Shown one piece after another: positions 44,840-52,275 of a stretch of 64,000 nt of DNA. Source of the DNA: MFD02979-c5 sp963705385. GTDB lineage: Bacteria > Bacteroidota > Bacteroidia > Cytophagales > Amoebophilaceae. The stretch lies in assembly GCA_963705385.1 (NCBI GenBank), contig OY970075.1, positions 682,001-746,000 of the forward strand. Reading direction: 5' to 3'. How positions within the stretch are numbered: position 1 is the first letter of the stretch; every line of letters starts with the position of its first letter. The notes under the pieces are model-generated. The model ran no database searches and was not told where the DNA came from. It was given only the letters and a program-made list of their open reading frames with translations. The position numbers and the translations under genes are program-made.

Positions 44840-44860
44840 TATATCTATTCTGTTATTCAC

Positions 44861-44933
44861 GGTGATGTAGCTCAGCTGGTAGAGCATCGGACTGAAGATC
44901 CGTGAGTCGGTGGTTCGAGCCCACCCATCACCA
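44861..44933 (+). tRNA. tRNA-Phe (anticodon GAA)
   Basis: 73 bases. Acceptor ggtgatg pairs with catcacc; D arm GCTC-GAGC; anticodon loop CTGAAGA gives GAA (reads UUC/UUU); T arm with GGTTCGAGC. Discriminator A at 44933; the CCA end is not encoded. Lies between wbqC and aspC and has its own promoter. Confidence 0.97.
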
Positions 44934-45009
44934 CAGTTTAGTCCAAATAGATCAAAAACTAAAACTAATTGCGTAGCCCCAAAAGCTAACTTTCAAGCCC
45001 TATTTTGCT

Positions 45010-46209
45010 TTAACGTAGCTTCTTCAATGCTTCTTGGATACGCTGGGCTGCTTTTTTAAGCTGCTCCTCAGCAACCGCATAGGATAACCGAACGTGTTTA
45101 GGGGCGCCAAATGCAGCTCCTGCCACTAATGAAACATGTCCTTCTTGGAGCAAGTACATACAAAGTTCTTCAGCGTTATGGATGACTATCTTTCCATTTG
45201 TACGACCAAAGTAGTCGCTGACTTCTGGAAATAGATAAAAAGCACCTGGGGGTTTGTGCAAGTGCAGTCCTGGCAGCTCTTTAAGCAGTACTAGCATAAG
45301 GTCTCTTCTTTTACGATAAGCTTCAGCCATGGCCTGAGGAGCCTTTCTGTCGCCTTGTATAGCAGCCAAGGCCGCGCGCTGGGCAATAGAAGAACAAGCA
45401 GAAGTAATTTGTCCTTGAATTTTCTCGCAAGCTTGAGCAATCCACTGCGGTGCAGCCATGTACCCTACGCGCCATCCTGTCATGGCAAAGCCTTTTGAAA
45501 AACCATTGATTGTGATCACACGGTCTTGCATGCCCTCAATAGCTCCCATACTTGTATGCTCCCCTATAAAGTTAATATACTCATAAATCTCGTCTGCAAT
45601 GACAAGCACATGCTTGTGTCCAGCTAGGACAGCTGCCATTGCTTCAAGGGAAGTTCTGGAGAAGACCTGTCCTGTAGGATTGCAGGGACTAGAAAAAATA
45701 ATGGCTTTAGTCTTAAGTGTTATGGCACGCTCTAGCTGCTCAGGAGTAGGTTCAAAATTATTTTCTAAACTTCCTTGGAGTAGTAGTGGGTTGCCTCCAG
45801 CTAGCCTGATCATAGAGACATAGCTCACCCAATAAGGGGCGTAAACAACCACTTCATCCCCAGGATTAAGCAGGCTCAAAAACACATTGGCAATTGACTG
45901 TTTAGCTCCATTGGAAACTATGATTTGGCTAGGTGTGCATACGATCTTATTCTCTTGGTAGAGCTTTTCAGCAATGGCTGCACGCAAATCAGTATAACCT
46001 GCTACTGGCGGATAAGCGAAGTAAGCCCCTGAGTCAATTGCCTGTTTAGCTGCTGCTCGTATATATTGGGGGGTCTCAAAGTCTGGATCGCCAATGCTTA
46101 GATTGATAATGTCGTGTCCCTGGGTCTTCAAATCTATTACCTTTTGGTACATGGCCAAGGTAGCTGAAGAGGGCAGCGTGTTAACACGCTCAGCAAGAAA
46201 TTGGTTCAT
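45010..46209 (-). CDS. aspC: pyridoxal-phosphate aminotransferase, aspartate type
   Basis: Fold-type I aminotransferase, transfers the amino group between aspartate and 2-oxoglutarate (family Ib). 399 residues. GDPDFETPQYIRAAAKQAID, the SNGAKQSIANVF region, FSSPCNPTGQVF, DEIYEYI and the PLP lysine in NGFSKGFAMTGWRVGY are all present. I chose ATG 46209 (MNQFLAERVNTL); the longer in-frame start adds 18 basic residues of no likely function. Substrate preference could extend to aromatic amino acids. Confidence 0.92.
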   Translation of the reverse strand: MNQFLAERVNTLPSSATLAMYQKVIDLKTQGHDIINLSIGDPDFETPQYIRAAAKQAIDSGAYFAYPPVAGYTDLRAAIAEKLYQENKIVCTPSQIIVSNGAKQSIANVFLSLLNPGDEVVVYAPYWVSYVSMIRLAGGNPLLLQGSLENNFEPTPEQLERAITLKTKAIIFSSPCNPTGQVFSRTSLEAMAAVLAGHKHVLVIADEIYEYINFIGEHTSMGAIEGMQDRVITINGFSKGFAMTGWRVGYMAAPQWIAQACEKIQGQITSACSSIAQRAALAAIQGDRKAPQAMAEAYRKRRDLMLVLLKELPGLHLHKPPGAFYLFPEVSDYFGRTNGKIVIHNAEELCMYLLQEGHVSLVAGAAFGAPKHVRLSYAVAEEQLKKAAQRIQEALKKLR

Positions 46210-46381
46210 TGTAGTAGGCTTCTTTGTGCTCCTATGTTCAGAAAATTTAAGCGAAAATGCCAAAAAAGCAGGAAAATTAGCTTCAAAACAGCAATAGAGT
46301 AGTTTCTAACTAGCGTTATTGAGCTGTATGCCTGTTATGGGTATCCTTTTTCCTAGCCTAGCCTGTGTAATAGCCTAATTT

Positions 46382-46401
46382 TTTGTCATTTTCATGACAA
46401 A
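46382..46401. promoter_or_regulatory. 8-bp inverted repeat, possible operator
   Basis: TTTGTCAT, four-base spacer, ATGACAAA: a perfect dyad in the divergent region between aspC (minus) and the plus-strand genes. A related half TTATCAT follows. It has the size of a dimeric regulator site, but it could also be a chance hairpin. Confidence 0.35.
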
Positions 46402-46468
46402 TTTATCATTTTTGAACATGTTTAGGACTACTAGGTAAGAAGCTCTGTCTTATTTGAAAGCAAATTAT

Positions 46469-46630
46469 GTGCGCTTACAGGTTTTTTGGGTAGGTATCTT
46501 GCTGGTACAAGGTTGCCATGCTGGCTACTATCCTTTTGTGAAGAGCGTGGTAAAGGAGGACCTGCCAAGGGTTACCATAATGTTTGATGGAGAGCAAAAG
46601 CACCTCTTTGAGGAAGGAAGCAGTGTTTAG
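46469..46630 (+). CDS. possible small lipoprotein, 53 residues, or remnant
   Basis: A GTG-to-TAG frame gives MRLQVFWVGILLVQGCHAGY and then YPFVKSVVKEDLPRVTIMFD plus 13 more residues. The start looks like a lipoprotein signal: a short hydrophobic stretch ending VQGC, a loose lipobox. The following segment is compatible with the N-terminus of larger surface lipoproteins of this group, of which this may be a cut-down piece. The mnmE promoter overlaps its 3' end. It is not recognised as a known family. Confidence 0.4.
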   Translation: MRLQVFWVGILLVQGCHAGYYPFVKSVVKEDLPRVTIMFDGEQKHLFEEGSSV

Positions 46631-46638
46631 TAACTTTG
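46607..46638 (+). promoter_or_regulatory. Bacteroidota -33/-7 promoter of mnmE
   Basis: TTTG at 46607-46610, exactly 20 bases, TAACTTTG at 46631-46638: a perfect consensus. The expected start point (about 46645) precedes the TTG start of mnmE at 46664 and supports that start. Confidence 0.8.
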
Positions 46639-46663
46639 CATATTAGCATGAATAAAAAACCTT

Positions 46664-48052
46664 TTGTCCTTGTATCCTATCACACCTTTACATCAGGAAG
46701 AGCCTATTGTAGCACTAGCCACGCCGCCAGGTAGCAGTGCCATCGCAGTAGTGCGGCTTTCAGGCCAAGGGAGCATAGCCCTTGTCAACCAAGTCTTTCA
46801 AGGCAAAGACCTGACCAAGCAACTTTCGCATACAATCCACTTAGGCACTATTGTTAGTGCAGGGCAGCTATTGGATGAAGTGCTAGTCGCTATCTTTAAA
46901 GCGCCCCAATCTTTTACCCAAGAAGATGCTGTAGAGATTTCCTGCCATGGTTCTATGTTTATCATTCAGCAGCTCATTCAACTTTTAGTACACCAAGGGG
47001 CGCGATTGGCACAGCCAGGAGAGTTTACCAAAAGGGCTTTTTTAAATGGCAGGTTTGACCTAGCGCAAGCAGAAGCTGTAGCCGACCTGATTGCTGCTGA
47101 ATCAGCTTTGGCGCATCGCACAGCCTTGCAACAAATGCGCGGTGGGTTTTCTTTGCAACTCAAGGAGCTCCGAGAAAAGCTTATCCACTTTGCTTCTATG
47201 CTTGAGCTAGAGCTAGACTTTGCTGAAGAAGACGTGGCATTTGCCGACAGAGCAGCCCTAGAAACACTGGCCTACGAACTATTAAAGCCCATTACACAAC
47301 TTGTGCAGAGCTTTGCACTAGGCAATGTCATCAAAAACGGTGTGCCCACAGTAATCACAGGTAAGCCCAACGCTGGTAAATCTACTTTACTCAACGCATT
47401 GCTCAATGAAGAAAGAGCCATTGTCTCCAACATTCCTGGTACTACGCGCGACCTGATCGAAGCTGAAGTTAACATCAATGGGATCCGCTTTAGGTTTATA
47501 GATACAGCAGGTCTTCACGATAAGACTACAGATGAGATTGAAGCTATTGGCATTACTAAAACCAAAGAGCAACTCCAAAAGGCGTCGCTGATCATCTATC
47601 TTTTTGATTTGACTACCGAGACCTTGTTGAGTATCCAACAGACTATACAGCAGCTCGAGGCATTAAAGGTTCCTTTGATCAAAGTGGGCAATAAAATAGA
47701 TGCTGTATCGCCCACGCTGCTACAAAGCTTGCAGCAAGAAGACTTTGTATTGATTTCGGCTGCGCAGCAGCGAAACTTGGAATCACTCAAGCAACGGCTT
47801 GTGCAATGTTTGACATTGGAGCAGCTTCAAAAAACAGATACTGTTGTAGTTAACGCACGGCATCATGAGAGCCTGGTCAAGAGTAAAGAAGTCTTAGAAA
47901 GTGTGTTGCAGGGTCTATCTGATCATCTGACCAGTGAACTTCTAGCACAAGATGTCCGCAGAGCGCTTTATTACCTAGGCACCATTACAGGTGAGATAAC
48001 AACAGATGAGCTACTGGGCAATTTATTCTCTAAGTTTTGTATTGGTAAATAA
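46664..48052 (+). CDS. mnmE: tRNA uridine-5-carboxymethylaminomethyl GTPase MnmE
   Basis: With MnmG it modifies U34 in tRNAs reading two-family codons. 462 residues: N-terminal folate-binding domain (IVALATPPGSSAIAVVRLSG), helical domain, inserted G domain with GKPNAGKST, IPGTTRD, DTAG and NKID, and the C-terminal CIGK with the reactive cysteine. Complete. Start is TTG (MSLYPITPLH); the promoter position fits it. mnmG is not in the window. Confidence 0.95.
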   Translation: MSLYPITPLHQEEPIVALATPPGSSAIAVVRLSGQGSIALVNQVFQGKDLTKQLSHTIHLGTIVSAGQLLDEVLVAIFKAPQSFTQEDAVEISCHGSMFIIQQLIQLLVHQGARLAQPGEFTKRAFLNGRFDLAQAEAVADLIAAESALAHRTALQQMRGGFSLQLKELREKLIHFASMLELELDFAEEDVAFADRAALETLAYELLKPITQLVQSFALGNVIKNGVPTVITGKPNAGKSTLLNALLNEERAIVSNIPGTTRDLIEAEVNINGIRFRFIDTAGLHDKTTDEIEAIGITKTKEQLQKASLIIYLFDLTTETLLSIQQTIQQLEALKVPLIKVGNKIDAVSPTLLQSLQQEDFVLISAAQQRNLESLKQRLVQCLTLEQLQKTDTVVVNARHHESLVKSKEVLESVLQGLSDHLTSELLAQDVRRALYYLGTITGEITTDELLGNLFSKFCIGK

Positions 48053-48076
48053 TAATTTTGTTTCTGTTTCTTCTTT

Positions 48077-48107
48077 TTTGTTTTCTATCCTAAACTTTAC
48101 ACTTTTG
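48077..48107 (+). promoter_or_regulatory. candidate promoter of DHH phosphoesterase-FKBP operon
   Basis: TTTG at 48077-48080, 19 bases, CACTTTTG at 48100-48107 (one mismatch to TAnnTTTG). It lies 49 bases before the ATG. Confidence 0.55.
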
Positions 48108-48156
48108 TCGTCCTATACAGGATTTACCTGGTGAATTATACCTCCTTACATTTTAT

Positions 48157-49173
48157 ATGCAGGCTACCCCATCCTTTAAGCAGCTCATTAACACTCCTAA
48201 GCATATTGTTATTATTACACACGATCGTCCTGATGCTGATGCATTGGGAGCTGGGCTAGGACTAGCAACCTTTCTCAAAAAGAAACAGCACCAGGTGAGT
48301 GTTATTACACCTAGCCCCTATCCATCATTTTTAGCTTGGATGCCCGGCAATGAAGCGGTAATTGTTGCTAGCCAGGGGCAGCGGGCGCGTTCTTTGGAAC
48401 TAGTGAAAAATGCAGATGTGATTTTTTGCGTAGATTTTTCAAGTCTGCACCGCATCAATGAGCTGGGAGAATTAGTCAAAAATGCCAGTGCTACTAAAGT
48501 GGTCATTGACCATCATCAAAACCCAGAAAGTTTTGCCGATCTATACCTGTGGGATGTAAAAGCTGCTGCTACAGCAGAAATTGTTTACCAAACGATTGAA
48601 TCTTTGGGAGATGAAGCGCTTATTGATCAAAACATTGCAGAATGCCTCTACGCTGGAATCATGACTGATACAGGGTTATTTAAAAATCCTAATACAACAG
48701 CTACCTCACACCTGATCACTGCTAACTTAATTCGTAAGGGCGTAGATATTGCCAAAATAGGTAGACTTATTTATGAGAATAATTCACTGATTAAGCTCAA
48801 ATTTTTAGGTTTTGCTATTAGTCACCGGCTGGTGGTCATGAAAAAATATAATACAGCTTACTTTGCCCTTAAGAAAGAGGATTTCAAAGAATTTAACCTG
48901 AGAACAGGTGATACAGAAGGATTGGTCAGCCATGCGCTGGCGCTTAAAGGCATTGTGTTGGCTGCGCTGATCAAAGATAAACGAGATGCCGTGCGCATTT
49001 CTCTCCGATCTTCAGGAGTTATCCCTGTAGATATATGGGCCAAGGAACATTTTGAAGGAGGAGGACATAAAAACGCTTCAGGTGGGATTTCCTTCTTAAG
49101 TTTAGAAGAAACAGTGGCTAAATTCGAAGCAATGGTCAAGGCCAATCAACCCATATTAACCCAACGACAATGA
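48157..49173 (+). CDS. DHH-family phosphoesterase (NrnA-like oligoribonuclease/pAp phosphatase)
   Basis: 338 residues. DHH motifs: THDRPDADALGAGLGLA (motif I), VIFCVDFSS (motif II), VIDHHQNPE (the DHH motif), and IMTDTGLFKNP; the DHHA1 domain ends with GGGHKNASGG. The NrnA group degrades short RNAs and pAp. Activity is inferred from family. The stop overlaps the start of the FKBP gene by four bases (ATGA), so the two are translationally coupled. In other Bacteroidota the same pair is seen near gldI-type isomerase genes. Confidence 0.92.
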   Translation: MQATPSFKQLINTPKHIVIITHDRPDADALGAGLGLATFLKKKQHQVSVITPSPYPSFLAWMPGNEAVIVASQGQRARSLELVKNADVIFCVDFSSLHRINELGELVKNASATKVVIDHHQNPESFADLYLWDVKAAATAEIVYQTIESLGDEALIDQNIAECLYAGIMTDTGLFKNPNTTATSHLITANLIRKGVDIAKIGRLIYENNSLIKLKFLGFAISHRLVVMKKYNTAYFALKKEDFKEFNLRTGDTEGLVSHALALKGIVLAALIKDKRDAVRISLRSSGVIPVDIWAKEHFEGGGHKNASGGISFLSLEETVAKFEAMVKANQPILTQRQ

Positions 49174-50147
49174 GTAGTAGTAGACGTGTATATTATCTTT
49201 TTGTCCCCCTTGTGCTTGTCACCCTTGGCGTACTTTTCTTTGTATTCAGGTTCTATAATAATGGCTCTTTTAAGAAAACAGAAACAGGGTTACTGTATAA
49301 GGTTATCCAAAAAGGTGAGGGACCAAAACCTCAAGATGGCGAGCTTGTATTTCTCAACATACATTACAAGACCAAAAAAGGAGAAACAGTCTTTAGCACT
49401 GCTAACCACGATGCTCCAGCAGTGCTCCAGTATGCTGGTAGTAGCTACCCAAAGGATGGCAGCTTCCTAGAAGCTGTCAGTATGCTCCAGAAGGGGGATA
49501 GCATGATTTTCCAAATCAATGCAAAAATCTTATTGGGTGAAAATTTTCACCACATTGCTTCTCAGCATGCACTCAAAGAAGATGACAACATCTTCTTACA
49601 AATCACACTAGAAAACATTATGACAGAAGAGCAATTCAAAGCGTGGGAAGTAGAACAGCGGGCTGAGCTACAAAAAAAGCAGCGAGCAAGGGCTGAGAAG
49701 CAACTTGAAAAGGATGCTGAGGCCATTGAGGGTTATCTAAGCGCCAACAACATCACCACACAAAAGACTTCTTCTGGTTTACAGTATCTGGTTGATGTAC
49801 CAGGGCAGGGTGCTCAGCCCAGGCAAGGTGATCAAGTAAAGGTACACTACACAGGTTACCTGCTAGATGGTAAAGTGTTTGATACGAGCTTAGAAGAGGT
49901 AGCCAAGAAGCATGATATTCACGATCCACTACGTCCTTACGAGCCTATTGAGTTTCAGGTAGGGTCTGGACAGGTGATACAAGGATGGGACGAAGGAATC
50001 ATGCTTTTGAAGAAAGGAGACAAGGCAAGGCTCTTCGTCTCTTCTGTACTGGCCTATGGAGACCGAGCTATGGGTGACAGCATTCCAGCAAACTCTGTGC
50101 TCATCTTTGAAGTAGAACTGGTAGATTTTAAGAAAAAAACTCCTTGA
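49170..50147 (+). CDS. FKBP-type peptidyl-prolyl isomerase, membrane anchored
   Basis: 325 residues. N-terminal anchor (YYLFVPLVLVTLGVLFFVF) with no lipobox or clear cleavage site. Two FKBP-like domains: a degenerate first (about 40-150, GLLYKVIQKGEGPKPQDGEL) and a complete second (about 200-325) with VKVHYTGYLLDGKVFDTS, IQGWDEGIMLLKKGDKARLF and YGDRAMGDSIPANSVLIFEV. A charged linker joins them. Probably a periplasmic folding helper, similar in plan to GldI, which supports gliding in relatives; no other gliding genes are seen here. Confidence 0.9.
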   Translation: MSSSRRVYYLFVPLVLVTLGVLFFVFRFYNNGSFKKTETGLLYKVIQKGEGPKPQDGELVFLNIHYKTKKGETVFSTANHDAPAVLQYAGSSYPKDGSFLEAVSMLQKGDSMIFQINAKILLGENFHHIASQHALKEDDNIFLQITLENIMTEEQFKAWEVEQRAELQKKQRARAEKQLEKDAEAIEGYLSANNITTQKTSSGLQYLVDVPGQGAQPRQGDQVKVHYTGYLLDGKVFDTSLEEVAKKHDIHDPLRPYEPIEFQVGSGQVIQGWDEGIMLLKKGDKARLFVSSVLAYGDRAMGDSIPANSVLIFEVELVDFKKKTP

Positions 50148-50164
50148 GGAATGTATCACAAAGC

Positions 50165-51298
50165 TTATTGGCTGCAAAGCAAAGCAAGCTGCGCAATGGC
50201 ATAGTCTACCTCTTCAGGAGTAGTATACTTACTAAACGAAAATCGCACCACACCGCGACGTTGGTCGGTGCCTAGTGCTTGGAGTACATGAGAGTCTATG
50301 TCACTACCACTAGCGCAAGCACTGCCTACAGAAGCTGAGATGTGCCTAATATCTAGATTAAACACCAGCAGGTCGTGATTGTCTGAAGGGGGAAGGCTGA
50401 CGCTTAGGATAGTATATAGACTTTCTTCAGCACGAGCACTGGCTCCGTTGAACGCTACCCCAGGAATACAGGCTTGTAGGCGCTGGATCATCTGATCTTT
50501 GAGTCCTTGTATGTACTGGCGGTCTTGCTCCATGTTATGGTGAGCAAGCGCTAGCGCCTTGCTTAGGCCCACGATGCCAGGTACATTTTCTGTTCCTCCT
50601 CGCATGTTCCGTTCCTGGGAGCCTCCATAAATGAGGGGAGTAATCCGGATGTCTCCACTAATGTAAACCAGTCCTACTCCCTTTGGACCATGAAACTTAT
50701 GAGCAGATCCCACAGCCAAATGAACAGGCAGGGCTTGTAAATCTAGTGCGCAGTGGCCAATGGTCTGCACTGCATCTGTGTGGAAGGTAGCATTGTAAGT
50801 TTTACATAGCGCTCCAATGCGTTTCAGGTCGCTGAAGTTGCCTATTTCATTGTTGGCATGCATGAGACTGACCAGGGAGCGGTCGTGGGTTTTTAATAGG
50901 TGTTCCAAATGGTCGTACTGGAGATGGCCGTGTGCATTTATTGAGACCCAGTGTAGCTGAATTTGGCCTGCTTGGGCCAGCTGCTTTAAAGGGTAGAGCA
51001 CGGCATGGTGCTCTATAGGTGAGGTGATAACATGGACTATGCCCAAAGTTTCTATAGCTCCTCGAAGGGCCATGTTGTTGCCTTCAGTACCACCTGATGT
51101 AAAGAAAATTTCCGAAGGAGATACATGAAGCAATGCTGCCACGTTTTTTCGGGCTCTTTCTATGGCTACTTTGGCCTTTCTACCGTGACTGTGGATAGAA
51201 GAAGGGCTACCGCACAAAGTGTTCATGTAAGGCAGCATGGCCTCTATTACTTCCTGATCCAGAAGCGTAGTAGCCGCATTGTCTAGGTAGGCACTCAT
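50165..51298 (-). CDS. cysteine desulfurase (NifS/IscS type)
   Basis: Releases sulfur from cysteine for Fe-S clusters and tRNA thiolation. 377 residues, fold-type I PLP. AYLDNAATT, FFTSGGTEGNNMAL, HTDAVQTIG and the PLP lysine in VGSAHKFHGPKGVG are present; the active cysteine is in SVGSACASGSD. The loop is of the NifS/IscS (group I) type, not SufS. I chose ATG 51298 (MSAYLDNAATT). sufB lies 3.3 kb away, so a NifS-like desulfurase may serve a Suf scaffold. Confidence 0.93.
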   Translation of the reverse strand: MSAYLDNAATTLLDQEVIEAMLPYMNTLCGSPSSIHSHGRKAKVAIERARKNVAALLHVSPSEIFFTSGGTEGNNMALRGAIETLGIVHVITSPIEHHAVLYPLKQLAQAGQIQLHWVSINAHGHLQYDHLEHLLKTHDRSLVSLMHANNEIGNFSDLKRIGALCKTYNATFHTDAVQTIGHCALDLQALPVHLAVGSAHKFHGPKGVGLVYISGDIRITPLIYGGSQERNMRGGTENVPGIVGLSKALALAHHNMEQDRQYIQGLKDQMIQRLQACIPGVAFNGASARAEESLYTILSVSLPPSDNHDLLVFNLDIRHISASVGSACASGSDIDSHVLQALGTDQRRGVVRFSFSKYTTPEEVDYAIAQLALLCSQ

Positions 51299-51348
51299 TG
51301 TTATCAACTAGTGGTGGGTTTATTGGTCTTAGCCTAAGATGAGTTGAC

Positions 51349-51372
51349 AAAAAAGCCTGCATCAAGCAGGCT
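51349..51372 (-). terminator. Rho-independent terminator downstream of SPOR-like gene
   Basis: On the minus strand AGCCTGC, five-base loop, GCAGGCT is followed by six T. It lies 47 bases after the stop of the SPOR-like gene. Confidence 0.8.
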
Positions 51373-51418
51373 CAAATGTACAGTAAAATTTTAGGCTCGG
51401 GGAAGGGCGGGGGAGGTA

Positions 51419-52111
51419 TTACTTCCCCTTGTTGGGAATCTTTTTAGTTACTTTGCCTAGTACTGATTTCAGTGGGATCCTTTTCCCATCTTTGAAAACA
51501 ACGATCCAGGTTTTCTTACCTTGGGCCCTAAGTTCTTCTTTCAGCTTATTAGCTTCCCAGTAATCTTCGTATGCACCAACTTGTACTTTAAATACAAGAC
51601 CCTTGGACAATTTTCCATTCTCTGCTAGGCTGCCTTGCTGTGTATTTTTACCCTTTTGTTCGCTTGCTTTCCCTGGCGTCCCTGCATGTTCTTCTTCTTG
51701 AGTCCCTGTATGGTCATCGTCAGTACTTACATACACTCCAGCTTCTCCTTCTTCCTCCTCATCGTAGTCATTTTCTTTTTTTTCCTGTGAACCCTTGCTA
51801 GGTCCTTTTTTACTTTGTAGCACTTTAAGTTCTTCAAGTTCAGCTTTGAGTTTGACTGTCTTTGCTAGCTCCTCTTTATAGACTGTAACTTTTTCTTCCA
51901 GCTTTTGATTCTGCGTTTTGAGTCTATGGTTTTCTTCTACCAAGTCCTTGAGCTGCAAAGGGTCCATTTGCTTTTTACGCTTTGACCATTCTTTAATATC
52001 TACTTTCTGGGTTTGCTTCCCCACGTTGTCCTTATTGGATTTTTTAGCAAAAACAGGTTTGTTAGTAGTGGTAAGCAGTAAGGCTACCAATAAAATGATG
52101 ATCTTTCTCAT
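51419..52111 (-). CDS. secreted coiled-coil protein with C-terminal SPOR-like domain
   Basis: 230 residues. Signal peptide MRKIIILLVALLLTTTNKPV FA-type, a coiled coil (about 50-100), a low-complexity acidic linker (about 105-155), then a C-terminal segment GLVFKVQVGAYEDYWEANKL with KTWIVVFKDGKRIPLKSVLG that fits a SPOR-type domain, which binds denuded septal peptidoglycan. This would place it in the periplasm at the division site; the SPOR call is probable, not certain. Upstream promoter and downstream terminator frame it as a single-gene transcript. Confidence 0.75.
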   Translation of the reverse strand: MRKIIILLVALLLTTTNKPVFAKKSNKDNVGKQTQKVDIKEWSKRKKQMDPLQLKDLVEENHRLKTQNQKLEEKVTVYKEELAKTVKLKAELEELKVLQSKKGPSKGSQEKKENDYDEEEEGEAGVYVSTDDDHTGTQEEEHAGTPGKASEQKGKNTQQGSLAENGKLSKGLVFKVQVGAYEDYWEANKLKEELRAQGKKTWIVVFKDGKRIPLKSVLGKVTKKIPNKGK

Positions 52112-52147
52112 AGATTTTTAGATAAATTCTTGCTTGTACAAGTTATG

Positions 52148-52179
52148 CAACGTTACTAAATAGCCCCTAGAAATTCAAA
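52148..52179 (-). promoter_or_regulatory. Bacteroidota promoter of SPOR-like gene
   Basis: On the minus strand TTTG (complement of 52176-52179), 20 bases, TAACGTTG (complement of 52148-52155), one mismatch to TAnnTTTG. It lies about 37 bases before the ATG at 52111. Confidence 0.7.
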
Positions 52180-52275
52180 ATAATGCTGATAATAATTGTT
52201 GTATTGTCCTTGCAAGGGATCGGGCTAGGCTTGCCCTAGCCATTGATTAAACAAATCCTTACTTATATTTGTGAG

